A stretch of 64,000 bases of DNA from Chrysoperla carnea (taxonomy: Eukaryota > Arthropoda > Insecta > Neuroptera > Chrysopidae): contig NC_058342.1 in the NCBI RefSeq assembly GCF_905475395.1, positions 27,376,640 to 27,440,639 of the forward strand, read 5' to 3'. Below are positions 11,132 to 24,400 of the stretch, in pieces. Every line of letters begins with the position of its first letter. Positions within the stretch are counted from its first letter, which is position 1. The translations under genes and the position numbers were made by a program. Under the pieces are notes generated by a model. It was given only the letters and a program-made list of their open reading frames with translations, ran no database searches and had not been told where the DNA came from.

Positions 11132-14100
11132 ATGTCCAAGAAGTCAACAAACGAATCAATCGAATTAGCCGAACAACAGAATGAATTAATTGAAAAGAAT
11201 GAAAAACAATTCTTGAATGATTCCTACGAACAGTTGGATGATATTAAATGTGGTTTGGGATGTTTGCAATATGATTGGTTACAACGATATGCAAATAAAA
11301 ATGCGTATGTCTTCGTTTACGGGTTTTTGGGATGTTTATTTTCGGCCGCTTATGCGTATTTTAATGGGACGCTGACAATGATTGAGAAACGGTTTAAAAT
11401 ACCAAGTCAAACAACTGGTAAGTGTTGAATTTTTTTTTTTAGAAGCTTTAATATATGTGTGTTCATATAGAAAAATTGCATACTGAGTAAAGTGGTTCAT
11501 AGACGTTCAATAATTTTGCTCCATTCAAACATCAATACGGTACAATTTCTTTAAGGTAGTACGAACACCAAAGCAATTTTAGATTTAGGGTTGAAATTAT
11601 TTATACCTTATTTTCAACTTTGAAGATGAATTTTTTTATAACTTCATGAATATAGACGAAAAACAAGAATAAAACTTCGATATCTGCCTTGGTTTTCAAA
11701 ATTAGAAATATATATTTTTTTACTTGTGTTCCCCCTACCGTGCTCATACATCCATGATTATTCGGACACAACGGGTTTTTTTTGTTTTCAATAATTTATT
11801 AAGACTTTAACTTTAATTTAAATAGATTTTTTTTAATTTCCACCGACTAGTTTTGACTAGTTTGGTTTAAATATGCTTACTTTTGAAGTAATTTATTCTA
11901 TTTCTATTTAAGGATGTACTAGCATGACAACAATGTTTGATTTAAAGGCTCAAAAATTTTTATAGGTTGACTTTTACTCAATGAATATGTGGTTAAAATT
12001 TCAGCTTTGGTATCCGTGCAAATTTTTAAGAAAAAAATCATTGAAAACCGATATAAAATACTCTCTTATGGAGAAATCAAAAAAAACCACATCAGTTTTT
12101 GATAATTTTCACTTGGAACGAATGAAAACAAATAAAAAAACTGTTTAATAGAAAGTAAACTATGACATAGAAAAGAAAAAAACAAGTGTTTTCATCCAAA
12201 TAAGGGATGTACAAGTAGGCTATATTTAGGGTTCAAATTCTTTTTATCTTATTTTCAACTTTAATTTTTTGTTTACCTGAAATTACTTGGAGACGGTTAA
12301 TTTTAACATATATTTACCGTTTAGCTTATTCTACCTTAATAAAAAAACAGTTTTGACAGACTGGTAATGACAAAATCCAATGAAAGTTTGTCATAAAAGC
12401 AAGAGGTTTTTGAATCACGTAAATTCAACTTGTAAAAAAAGTTAATGTCTGTGATTTTTCAATGAGGATAAGTAAAGATGTCACTGAACTTCAACACTGA
12501 GAAGAATCAAAAAAAGTAAACGTCTATAGAACACTTTAGATTGAATATATGTAAATTATAATAGCGCGGCGCGGCGCTGTTGAAAATAATCAACCTAATT
12601 GATAAAGTCAAACACAGGATATAATTCACTCCAGTTAATAATAGATCAACTGCATAAGCAGTTAGGTTTAATTTTATCAATCGAAATGTTATTGATCGTT
12701 TCATATTCTTTTTTTCGAAACGTAAATATTGTTTTTTGGAATGTTTCGAAAAAAGCGTGTGTCAAACGAGGTCCATCAGATCTCAATCAGATCAAAATTA
12801 ATCGATGAAAATGATTGATAAAATAAAAAAAAAAGTTTTTTGTTCACTATGTGCGTCTTTTCTTTCGATTTTTCATCGATTGAAGTGTGAATGTTCAAAA
12901 ATCGTGTAAAGAATCGTTCGATTGAAAATTATAGTGAGTATTATTTATTAAAATATATAAAAACTACTAAAGATATCGAGATACAAGTCTCTCATATCTC
13001 AAAAACTATATAGACAATTTAATTATTTTTGTATTCATATACACAGAGTGTTAAGGAATAAATGACCATAAGTCAAAAGAATCTGTCGAGACATACCTTT
13101 TTTTATAAAGGAAATGAGCCTGGAAACACCCCTCTTCAAAGTAACAGTCATCAAAAACATTCGGAGAAAAATTTGATGAAAGTATTCCTAAATATTCAAT
13201 CAATAAAATTAAAACACTCTAACACAAGTTGCTTATACTAAAACGCTTTTTTACGAGCTTTGCCCCCATTTTCCTAAATCAATTTTTGTTTTATATAAAT
13301 AAGTATTTCGACTACCAAGTAGTCATCATCTTTTTCTATCGTATAGTGAAAAAATTACGGTACGGCCTCCTTAAGTTGTTTTTTCCATAACAGTTTTTTT
13401 TTTAAATTTTAGGGATAATAAGTGTTGGAAATGATATAAGTTCCCTTTTTCTATCAGCTGTAATAAGTTACTACGGAGGGTATGGACATCGTCCACGATG
13501 GATTGCATTTGGTTTATTTCTAATCGCAACGTTTTGTCTAATATCTGCTTTACCACAATTTATTTACGGAAGTGGTGAACTTGCGCTGTTATTAACACAA
13601 GAATATGCTTTAGCTGATAATTATACAGCCACTGATACACTCGGTACAAATAATAACAATCAGAACCAATTTTTGTGCCAATTAAATAGAACTTCGAATG
13701 AATGTCAAGCAAATAGTTTGGTACCTTTGGAAAATAATTTTGCACCACAAGTAAGTACGCATTCTGTAAAGTTGCGCATTAAAATACGGGTTTTTTTTAC
13801 AAACTAAGAAAGAAAATGAGTCTGATTTCTGCTCGAGTGTAATTCCATGAAAAAGTGTACCATGAATGGAAAAATAATTCCTTTTTTTGTTGGTAAAAAT
13901 ACTTTAGTATGGTGCCAACACTTAAGTACTTTTAGCTTTCAGAATCTTACTTAATATCTTTATATCTTTAAAATAACTCAAAATATAATAATAATGGGGT
14001 TTAACCTCCGTTCTCTGACATATACGCCTATAACAGAGGCCACCCACATCATTATTTGTTAATCTTTATTTATTTGATTTCAAACATATTTATAATTACA

Positions 14101-17100
14101 TTTTGATGTGGGTGGAGTCGGTTGCTTCGTTCTTATCCAAGCGACGACAATGTGATCAATTCTACCGCCCTCATTAATCATAATTATTCACATTACCGCT
14201 GCTTGGATTCGAACCCGCAACCTAAGCCTTAAAAATAAACGCCTTAGACCGCTCGGCCATTTATACTCTTACTCAAAATATAATTATTTTGCCATCCAAA
14301 GTAACGGTAGTGTCAGTCACGGTTCATTTTTCTAGTAAATTTAATTCTAGAATACTAAGGTTCTCTATTTTACCATTTTCCAATAATTTGTTCTTAATAT
14401 ACTTTTGGGATAATAATATGTCTCTCAGGCAAGAAAAATAATAAACTTCAATATTTTGGTTTAATTTATGGCCTTAGTGTATTAATAAATCCCATTAGTC
14501 CTAAGAATTAGGCACTGAATGGTAATTACATCAAGGAAATAGTTTTAATTTTAAAATATTTTCAGTCGTCAACTAGAAATATGTGTAAATAACAGAATGT
14601 TTTACAGAGAAATTAGTTGGCAACACACTTTTCATGATATTTTAACTAACGACAATTCTTTAGTTTATATAACTACCCATAAGTACTATAATTTGCTCGA
14701 CAGAGATCGCTATGCTTATTTGAAATAATTTGTAGATAACCAATATCATTCTATTATTTTATTTTTTTATTATTTAGATAATATTATTTATCGCACAATT
14801 GATTTCTGGCGTTGGTGGATCTTTGTATCATACTTTAGGCGTATCGTACATGGATGACAATATTAAAAAATCCAAAACACCTGCGCTAATTAGTAAGTAC
14901 TGCTACACTTTTACAGATCTGATATAACTAGCTTTAGTAGAAAATACCAAAATGAAAATATCCCAAAAATTAACGACTTAAAGATTATTGTGTTTTCTTT
15001 TTTGATATCTGATAATTAGTATTTTAATATTTTTCCCAACCAACATGATTTTCTTCAGCGTAAAAACAAGAAAGGACCTCGTACTAGCTAGGCCATCAGA
15101 TGGGTTCACGTGGCCAATTGAAATTCTCAGCTCCATTCAGGGTCCTTAAATATTCTAGGTCAAAGGTGGAATAAATCAGTTTTTTGAGAATCAGGGAAAG
15201 TCAAGGGAAACAAGCCTTGCTTTCAACCGTATACATTTATAATAAAAGTTGTAGAGGATAAAAACGGTTAGAAAACGATTTCTAGATAATTTTATCCTCT
15301 ACAACTTTTATAATAAATGTAAATACCATTGAAGGCAAAGGAAACGAAAACTTCTCAAAAAAATGGTTTCTGTTACCTTTGATCTTGAATATCTAAGGAC
15401 GCGCACTCGTGTTTGTATAAAAATTGAGCTTATTCTGTTAGATTCCGAGGTTGACCACTTTTTTTTTACTACAATGATCGAGTTTTGTAGTAAGTACCTG
15501 GGTGACCGAACTTTGCTCGGTATTTTTTGTGCTAAAAAGACACAAATTTTATCACTAATATAAGAAACCATTTAAAATGTCTCCACACAAATATCAATTT
15601 GAATGTCCCGGTAATGTGACTTTATTTCGTCGCCAATAGATGTCAGGAAGTCATATTTTGCAGTAAATGTTTCAGTTTTTCCTGAAAACATGGATAAAAC
15701 GATGTTTTCTAAAAATGAAACCTAAAAATAATAGTATTTACAATAATGATATGAATTTTTTTAGGTATCAGTTACTTTATTCGTCTATTAGGACCAGCAT
15801 TCGGTTATGCGTTAGCATCAGCATGCCTAAAAATATACATTTCTCCATACTTGACACCAATTATAGATCAAAGAGATTCCCGATGGTTAGGCGCATGGTG
15901 GCTGGGATGGTTAATCTTGTCAATTCCAATCTATTTGCTATCTATCCTAATGGCAATGTTCCCGAAGGAATTACCTGAATCGTATATGAGAAAACAAAAA
16001 TTAAAACAACAGCAAATCGAAAATAACAACAAACAACAAATACCAAACGTTGAAAAAAAACCGGAAGTGGTTTCCTTCGGGAACATGATGAGAACATTCA
16101 AACGTTTATTAACAAATAAAACTTTTATGTGCAATAATATGGCATCCGTTTTTTACTGTTTGGGTTTTATGCCATATTGGATCTTTTTACCCAAATACAT
16201 CGAAACACAATATAAGCAAACGGCATCCGTTTCGAGTTTAACAACGGGAATGATTGGTTTGGTTTTCTCAGCAATTGGTATACTGATTTCTGGTATTGTA
16301 ATCAGTAAATATAAACCTTCGGCGCGGGCATTAGCTGTGTGGAATATCATTGTTGGTGCCGTAGATGTGATTGGAATTTGTATTTATCCATTTTTAGGAT
16401 GTGACGAAAATGATAATAATTTGAAAATGTCTTTCGAGTAAGTATATTACGCCCTTTATTAAGGTTTTTTAAAAACCATGTTAAATTTTCATTGGTGGAA
16501 AAAAAAATTATAAAGAAAAGCAGTTATCCAGATAAGAATGGTTAAAGTTACAATTAAATTTCAGCCACTGCGATTATACCCTGACTGTCTGTCTGTCTGT
16601 CGCCTGTCCATCTGTCATCACGATTACTCAAAAACGAAAAGAGATATCAGATATAGCGTGCTGAGGGCGTAAAAAGTGAGGTCAAGTTCGTAAATAAGCA
16701 ACATAGGTCAATTGGGTCTTGGGTCCGTAGGATCCATCTTAGCAAATTATGCGCAAATTGTATAGTATCTATGTTATGACTATATCAGTTATATATATAT
16801 ATATATATGTGTGACATGTATGTATACATGGTATTTCAACAATTAACTCAGTCAATTGTTTGTTTTCACTTTTTTTTTTTAGATTAAACAAAACATGTAA
16901 TATGGATTGCAACTGTGATTTTGTAAAATACTCGCCTGTATGTTCCTACAACACTCCTGTCTCCGAACAAAACACTTTTATATCCGCATGTCATGCCGGT
17001 TGCACTGGACAATATATTTTATTTCCAGAAAATGCTACCAAAGTATGTATATATTACTATAAATTGGATTTTTTTTTAAATAAATTTTTCAAAATTGAAT

Positions 17101-18657
17101 TTATTTCTTTTTAGATGTTCACAAATTGTTCCTGTATTAGTAGTGGCCTCGCGATTTCCGGAGCATGTCCTGTTGATTGTACGACAATATTTTATATATT
17201 TTTATCCGTTGTATGTTTAATTAAATTTACGGGAGCTAGTGGAAGGGCTTCTAATTTTCTGGTTTCGGTACGATGTGTTGATGAAGTGGATAAACCTTCG
17301 GCGATGGGATTCGGTATTATGATTTTAAGTTTATTGGCGTTTATACCATCACCGATTTTATTCGGTAGTATATTAGGTATGTTTTTATTAGTTGTTACTT
17401 CAGCTAAACCTGCTTAAATGAATCAAATCGTATTTTAAAGATGTCATTTCCCGGGCATTTATTTCGATTAAAATAAGCGATTATTTTTTGTAAATTAAAT
17501 AATAAACAAAAAATTTCAGATTTAATTTTCAGGTGATCCTGTTTGAAACAAATTATTAAATTTGACCCAGAATTGGGCCCAGGGTAGCCCCAAACGCAAA
17601 CAATTTTAATGAAATTTTTAAAACTTCAAATTAACTTAATCGCCAGTATACATTTTCGCGAAAGCGTTAATAATATCGTTGATTTCCAGATATTTAGGAC
17701 AGCAAGCCCGAATAATTTTTCCTGTCCCATTGAGGCACGTAACCAAAGTTATACCTCGTCAAGTGTAAAAAACGATCTCTCTACAAATCTTAGTCGCATG
17801 CTTCAAAGAAATGAGCTAGCGACTCTGGTATGGCGGAATTATTTCCACATTCTGTTTTCCATTAGGCCATCCAGACTCGGTATTCATTTATAATATTTGA
17901 TTCACTATCATTAATGAATCGCCGATACATCTGAACCGTCTTTTATCGATATTCAAGTACTTGACACCAACATTTGGTTCATTGATAACGGAATCTAATA
18001 TAGGGTTATGTAAATTGATTTCCAAAAGTACTCTTCAGCCGATTTGGCTACTCTTCGATTTTTGGAATCTACATGCTTTGAAACGAATTTTTAAACAAAA
18101 TAATATGTTCCTCCCAAAAATTATCAGATGTGGGGGTTAGTATGAAATTAGGACCAATAGACTAACTATTCATTGTTAAATTTTATTAAATCATAAGTGT
18201 ATTTAGGTGGTGGGCATGCTCATATGGGTGGATCCGCTACTGGTATTTTGTAAAACCACAAATAGTATTTTTCCGAAATAAATTTTTAGTGGCTTTTTAT
18301 TAGCAAAAACAACATTTTGAAGTACTTTTTCAAAAATAGTGGAAGACCCTATTGCACTTAATCAGGTTTATCTCAATTAGAATAATTAACACTCATATTA
18401 AATTAAATTAATTAACACACTAATTATTTTGATTAACAGATAAAACGTGTTTGGTGTGGGGTAAGACGTGTAGTGGAAGTGGTAATTGTTGGCTGTACGA
18501 TAGTGAACAATTACGTTATGTTATGAATTTCACAGCTGCTACGTTTATAATAATCGGAGTGTTGTTTGATTGTGCTGTTTGGTATTACGTTAAACATTTA
18601 AAGATATTCGATGATCCTGAAGAGAAACCGACAAATATTGATGACGTTGACAAATAA
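11132..18657 (+). CDS. Organic anion transporting polypeptide (OATP/SLCO family), 683 aa
   Basis: Seven coding exons: 11132-11417, 13413-13750, 14778-14892, 15765-16437, 16883-17042, 17115-17376, 18440-18657 (stop included); phases agree and the 2052-bp frame is open. OATPs are 12-span plasma-membrane carriers for amphipathic anions; insect members include an ecdysteroid importer. Seen: first membrane segment with YAYFNGTLTMIEKRFKIPS; TGIISVGNDI after the exon 1-2 join; GVGGSLYHTLGVSYMDDN; the family signature DSRWLGAWWLGWL at 284-296; a Kazal-like extracellular loop with ten cysteines (476-546); SVRCV (R577) and FIPSPILFG in the last third. N-glycosylation sequons lie in extracellular loops (NYT, NRT, NKT, NAT). 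Start: first in-frame ATG; the open frame continues upstream without ATG. It may be an Oatp74D-type member, but the subgroup is not settled by eye. Confidence 0.93.
11418..13412 (+). other. OATP intron 1
   Basis: Non-coding. Donor GTAAGT at 11418, acceptor TTTTAG before 13413. It holds a block at 11553-11690 (aaggtagtacga...caattttaga) that also occurs at about 6400-6510, and a block at about 11912-12180 that recurs in reverse at about 20640-20850. A GC-rich spot (gcgcggcgcggcgc) sits near 12564. Confidence 0.6.
13990..14270 (-). mobile_element. tRNA-derived SINE in OATP intron 2
   Basis: Read on the minus strand the element begins with a tRNA-like head containing box A TGGCCGAGCGG and box B GGTTCGAATCC with a spacing like that of a long-variable-arm (Leu/Ser-type) tRNA. 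The body is unrelated to tRNA and contains a gatgtgggtgg inverted pair. It is flanked by a 14-bp direct repeat, actcaaaatataat, at 13976-13989 and 14271-14284, the target duplication made by LINE-driven insertion. A free-standing tRNA gene is excluded because the acceptor stem does not close. Confidence 0.82.
15233..15320. repeat. Hairpin, 31-bp arms, in OATP intron 3
   Basis: Left arm 15233-15263 and right arm 15290-15320 are inverted copies with one mismatch (core gttgtagaggataaaa). The loop is about 26 bases. Intron 3 (14893-15764) otherwise shows nothing I recognise. It looks like a small MITE; expression as a small RNA is possible but unsupported. Confidence 0.7.
16565..16870 (+). mobile_element. 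Dispersed family B copy abutting OATP exon 5
   Basis: Contains the family landmarks in order: CTGTCTGTCTGTC tract, 'aaaacgaaaagagatatca', 'gtaaaaagtgaggtcaag', 'caacataggtcaattggg', and the 3' end 'aactcagtcaattgtttg' plus 'ttttcact'. The repeat end is followed at once by a T-run and AG, which is the acceptor of exon 5 (16883). An internal deletion and an (AT)n run separate it from the fuller copies. Confidence 0.75.
17377..18439 (+). other. OATP intron 6
   Basis: Non-coding, donor GTATGT, acceptor AACAG. The 94-residue open frame at 17609-17893 is unconvincing. Near 18270-18345 it carries a fragment matching the right end of dispersed family E ('cgaaataaatttttagtgg', 'caaaaatagtgg'). Confidence 0.55.
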
Positions 18658-18789
18658 TTTTTATTTTTTATATTAATATATATGTAAATTTTAATTAAGT
18701 GTCCTAATTATAATTATGTGTACCTAATATTCAATAATTATAAATTTATTTCACTTTAAAATTTTATTTTTTTATGTTTGAACCAATAG

Positions 18790-19272
18790 GTCGTTCAAAG
18801 TAACTAAAAATAAGCTATTTTATGAATTTATTCAAAGGAAAAAAACAAAGCTAAAAGAAAAGGAAGGTTTTGGAATCTAGTTTAAGTCCCTTCTAACTCG
18901 TAATCTCAGAAGTTCTAGGGTTGGGCTAATTAACGATTTGTATACACAAAAAAACGATTTTTGGCCAATATCTCGGAAACCATCAACTTTTTGAAAAATA
19001 GTTTCAAACAAAAATTGTCGAAAACTTTGATATCTTCAGCCATTTTTCCGAAAATTAGCAAAAACGGCCAAATATATATATTGGCCATAGGAGATACCTA
19101 TTGGTCAAAAATCTTTTTTTTTATGTATACAAATCGTTATTAACGCATCCCTAGCACTTTTGAGACTGTGCGTTAGTAGGGTTTTTAATAAGATGCCGAA
19201 ACCTTCCTTTTTTTTTAGTTTTTTTTTTTTACTTTAAATAAATTCACGTAAAAACATTATTTTGAGCGGACT
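18790..19272. mobile_element. Large foldback element 3' of OATP, about 480 bp
   Basis: Nested matches run from the centre outwards: 'cgatttgtatacacaaaaaa' with 'ttttatgtatacaaatcg', 'ttctaggg' with 'ccctagca', 'aaaaggaaggtttt' with 'aaaccttccttttt', and 'gaatttattc' with 'aataaattc'. Arms are over 200 bp each with moderate divergence. The 60-residue frame at 18961-19143 falls in its centre and is not a gene. It begins about 130 bp after the OATP stop codon, so it may lie in the 3'UTR or just past it. Confidence 0.7.
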
Positions 19273-20129
19273 ACAATTTTTTCTAGGAAATAAAGTTTTT
19301 GTGTTTGGTTCTTTTGTTTAAGGAAAGATTCAAGAAGTTCAAGCAGTTTTGGATAAATGTTTTTTGAAATATTTAAATCTTTTCAGTCCGGTTTTGCCTA
19401 AACTATACGGTTTACGGAAAAATGTTTCGAGCCAAAATGTTACTTTTTTAATCAACAACTTTCTAATTTAAAGTGTTCATCTGTTGATTACCAATTATGG
19501 AGTAGAGTGAACTTGAAAACCTATAGCCCTGGTATTCCAAAAGACACTCCTGTTCAATCCTCAAACTTAATTAGAAAAGACTGTAGATATGTGAAAAGCT
19601 TTAAAAATCGTTTTTCCACTGAAAATATCCTTCAAATTATTTAAATTTATTCAGAAATTTTATAATATTATTCCGCTTATCAAAAGATACTACGCTCTGA
19701 ATTTTAGCTGAAATTTCAAGCAATTAGAAAGTTTCATCTTCGAAAAATTTTATTCTACATTAAAACAAATAATCGTAACCATGATCAAAATGGCATATTT
19801 CGTCCATCTACTGAAAAAAACATAATGCAGCTATAACGATTACTACATTACCTACCTTATGAAGAGTATTAATAATGGTTTAGATCTCTGCTAAAGCGTC
19901 ACATGGTTAAATTGAAAACTATTTTTATAATAATCGATTGCAAATAATGGCAAATAGTATCAAACTTTGAAATGAACTTTTTTATTTACAGATTATAACC
20001 TTTATTCGATAATAAATTCATATTACGTAATTCCGGAACCGAACTTAAATATTGAGTTGGACAAATTTTTAAAATATAATGTGATTTTTTTTAAGCCCTC
20101 AAATTTTACATAAAAACTCTTTTTGTTTA

Positions 20130-20478
20130 CAGGGTGCCTAGGAGTAACGGACTCCCTTGTTGCATTAGGTAGAAAATAAAATTCTAAGGCGAAAAGTCCT
20201 TTCCCATTTTTTGATCCGATGCACGGATAAATAGCTATTAATTAAAATATGCAATACAGTTGGAGGGAGGGCGGGGTAGTAAGAAACTGCGAGAGTGACA
20301 CACGAGAACTTTAACGTTACCCGGGTTTGCACGTATGCATACGTTTGCAAGTGTATGAATGTGTACAAAGGGACGGGTGTAAGTGCATCGGATCAAAAAA
20401 TGTAAGACGACTATCCGTCTACGAATTTTATTTTCTACCTGATGCATCAAAGTCGTCAGTTACTTTTGAGACACCCTG
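20130..20478. mobile_element. TA-flanked palindromic MITE, 349 bp
   Basis: Ends are CAGGGTGCC... and ...GACACCCTG, each flanked by TA (20128-20129 and 20479-20480). Inner matches: gcattaggtagaaaataaaa with ttttattttctacctgatgc, and ttttttgatccgatgcac with its inverse. TA duplication suggests a Tc1/mariner-type or related source. Confidence 0.75.
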
Positions 20479-21481
20479 TATAATAAAAGAGAAGTACAAG
20501 TTTTCAAAAGGATAGTAAGTTATCCTAAATTAATACAAAGTGACTTTTTCTGACAAATATGGAGATAATTCCGAAAATTTAGATAGTTTTAAAATTAAAA
20601 CATTTCAGACCAAAAACGAAACAAGTAATACAAAACTTTTTTCTTTTCTAAGCCATTGCTAATATTTTTACTTTCTATTAAAAAGTTTTTCATATATATA
20701 TTTTTTTTTTTCATTCATTATAAGTGAAAATTATCAAAAATCTCAAAAAATGTCGTTTTCTTGAGATTTCTTCATAAAAGCAATGTATTTTATATCGATT
20801 TCCAATTTTTTTACAACATTATTGTCATGCTCATACATCCTAAACGGTCAAATATATTTAGCTCATTCCAATATGGTCGGGTAATAAAAAATGCACAAAA
20901 TATAATTATCAAAAATATTATTATTTAAATAGAAATTGAAAACAAATAAAATATAAATAAATATAAATATTTATAAATATATATAACATAGAATAATGAG
21001 AGGTAACAAATTCAAATTTTTAATTACAATCAAATAAGAAACATTTGTGACTTAGTTCTACAATTTTACAAAAAAAACAGTTTTATTTCCGACACTCGAA
21101 TTATTTTTATTTTAGAAAACATAAATGAATACTGAAAAATCACATGGTCTTTCTTAACATGAACCTTCCAAATTACACGTTTCTTTTTTTAGTGTCTAGC
21201 GACTAGTTTTGGAGAAATCTATGAAAACGTACCATCCATCTTCTGTTTTACCATAAAACCAATGTTAAATATGCCTACTTTTGAAGTCATTAATGTATTT
21301 AAATAATCTGGCAAGTCCCCTAAAATTTTCAGAACTGATTTTATAGTCCTTAATCGATGTATATTGAATATTCTATGGCACATTTTTTCTTATGTTCATT
21401 TTGTCTTATGTTGAAAAAAGACTCTGTACATACTATTTTGATCTCTTATTTGATGGTAATAATCTCATTGATTGAATTAAA

Positions 21482-24400
21482 TTATTTTATAGAGTTATTA
21501 GAATCAAGTTGAGTTTGTCGCCTTGATTGTTGTCGCTCACATTTTGGACATTCACTTGAAGTTTGTAAACATTGGCGATGATAAACAGCATTACAAACTT
21601 CGCACTAAAATATAAAAAAATACATTAGAAAAACAGAATTTGTACAATATTTAATCTAAACAAGTGAAAACAAACAATTGACTGAGTTAGTTGTTGAAAT
21701 ACCATGTATAGGCAGTGTTGATAACTCTGTCACATTTCACATACATACATATCTGACATATTTAACTGATATTCTCATATAACGCGCAAGTGTTGATGCG
21801 CAGTCGTTTGTTTTTTTGACGTCACGTAAATAACAAAAGATATTCACTTTGATATTCCTATATTCATACATACTATAAAATTTGCACCTAATTAACGCCC
21901 TCGTGGGTACACAGTGATGTTTACAAAAAAATGTTTCAAACAAAAGTTTTTTATTTTTTTATAAGCAACATTTTTTACATTTAAACTTTTGTTCTATCTC
22001 TAACGGTTTACAAGATGGGTCCTACGGACCCAAGACCCAATTGACCTATGATGCTCATTTACGAACTTGACCTGTCTTTTTACGTCCTGAGTACGCTGTA
22101 AAAATTTCAGATCGATATCTTTTTTCGTTTTTGAGTTATCGTGTCCACAGACGGACGGACGGACGGACGGACAACCGGAAATGGATTAATTAGGTGATTC
22201 TATGAACACCTATACCAAAATTTTGTTCGTAGCATCAATATTTTTAAGCGTTACAAACTTGGGACGAAACTTAATATACTATGTATATTTCATATATACA
22301 TGGTATAAAAATTGGGCTTTTAAGTCTAGAACAGTGTTTCTCAATTTGGGCACTAGAGGCTTACAGAGAGAGAGAGGCGGGAAGGCTAATTTGTAATTTA
22401 ATATTAATCTACTTGTACACTTTAAAATATAAAATGTGTATGTGATTTACTTACCCGTAATGTAGTGTCTAAATCAAATGGATACAATATTTGATTATTC
22501 GAACATAACTCACAAATGAATCCTTTTTGTGAACATAACCAACAAGTGAGCACATGATTACGTGCAAACTGTACCAGTGATTTTAATTGCATAATTAATT
22601 GATTATTATTATTGATTAATTCCAAATCAGATATTGAATATAAATGAATTGTTTCATATAGATATTCACGTGGCCATATTTGACGTTTTAATTGTTCTAT
22701 AATCGGTTCACGACATGTGTACAAGTATGCACGTAAATAATTCATTTGTATGCGTAGCTCATGTAAATCCGACATTTTATTTATTAATGAATAGATTTTT
22801 TGATTTATTATCTGCAAGAAAATAAAAAGTTAAAAAGTTATCTGCAGTAAAATAAAATAAAAAAGTTTAAAAAATATTTCTTAGAAAATGAGGAAAGTAT
22901 GTGCCGAATTTCAGAATAACCGTGACTATAGTGAGAGAGTTCCAAATCAAAACAATCGGAATCGGGCATTTTATTTCACCAAGTCTTGAGAAACACTTAA
23001 ACGACCTCTTATTTACTTGTTTCCCGATTCATTTACCCTCAGACGACCTCTTATTTTCAAATTAGATTAAATTTGGTATATGGCGTTCTTTATACTAAGC
23101 GGAATAAAATTACAAAATTAGAAGGTAGAGTATTTCAGGGAAAAAGTGATATCCATGAGACGAATCGCGTTTTTACATTTACTCCAAATTCAGCTAGAAA
23201 GTTGAAAATTTGCATGTGGATTGAGTTAGTGGCAAGGGCCGTAATTTGCCGAATCAAGGAATAGCTACGCCAAACCCATCTTGATTACTGGGACTTAAGC
23301 CCGACTTAAACTAACTAGAACACATTTGAGAAAGGTAGCACTCTCGGTAGGATACTATCGATTTAACTACAACCTTCATAACGTGGAAATCTCTAATGAT
23401 CCCTCTTGTCGGGCCTGTATGGATGATGATAAAACATTCATACATGTTAGTTGTAGCTGCAGAAGCCTGCAAATTGTCAGGTATAGAATGTTTAGGTTCA
23501 TTAATCCTGGGGAAAAACCCGGTGGAGGAGCTATCGGCTTTCTGTGTGCCGTTCGGCCTCGAAATAATCCTATACTTTCATCTGCTTAAAATATCATTCT
23601 TCATCACTCCTTACCCAGAGACGCCTCGCCTTTGGGTGACATGGTTAACTATGTCATTCTCATCATTCTTTCATAACGCGCCAAAAAAACTAGAAATATT
23701 CGATTGATCAAATAAACTTACTTTAATATTTATAAATGGATGATTTTTATATTCAGTTAAAAATAGGTGAGCCCGTTTCGATACTTGATATTTCCTAAAG
23801 TCCCAATTAAATAATACTCTTGCAGGTATTATATGTAATTCATCACTCATACATTCACTGCAATAATAGTCGCCAGTCAATCCACATATTCTGAAAAGAA
23901 CATTAAATCATTGATTTTTTTATCTATTAATTTTCAGGGTTGGACTGGCCATACAGGAATTCGGTATGCCGGTGGGTCGATGACCTCAGAAATAAAAAAC
24001 AGACTGGTGGCCCAAAAACTTTAAAAACATTTTTATTTAGCCACCTGTTCACTATATATAACAAGCGTTCGCCGCGCGTCTGTCTTAAAACTTCAACACT
24101 GCGTCCATTGCAAAGTACAAACAAAAGGTGACCGCGCAACGTTTGATAAAATTGTTGTTCAGAAAAATCTGTTTACCTTTTTTTGCGCGTGGTCGACCCG
24201 TCTTTAAGTTCCCGGCGAGCCGCTTATCGCCAGTCCACTCCTTAATAATTTTGGAGCAACTAAGGTTTTCGAGAAGGGAATTCTCTTTTACTTACTTATA
24301 TTTTGGTTGTCCAAAACTAATACCCAATGTATTTCCACAAGCACTGCAATTATACTTTTGTTGATCTAATCCCTTTTCGTTGGCTATTTGACTAAAATAT

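Noticed and set aside
14200-14270. Minus-strand tRNA-Leu/Ser-like gene
   Set aside because: A and B boxes are good, but the acceptor stem does not close and 14-bp direct repeats flank a longer unit, so it is a SINE head.
16792-16808. Regulatory TATA cluster before OATP exon 5
   Set aside because: It is an (AT)n microsatellite inside a family B repeat within an intron.
22150-22172. CRISPR-like or regulatory GGAC repeats
   Set aside because: A simple microsatellite belonging to every fuller family B copy; no spacers, and the genome is animal.
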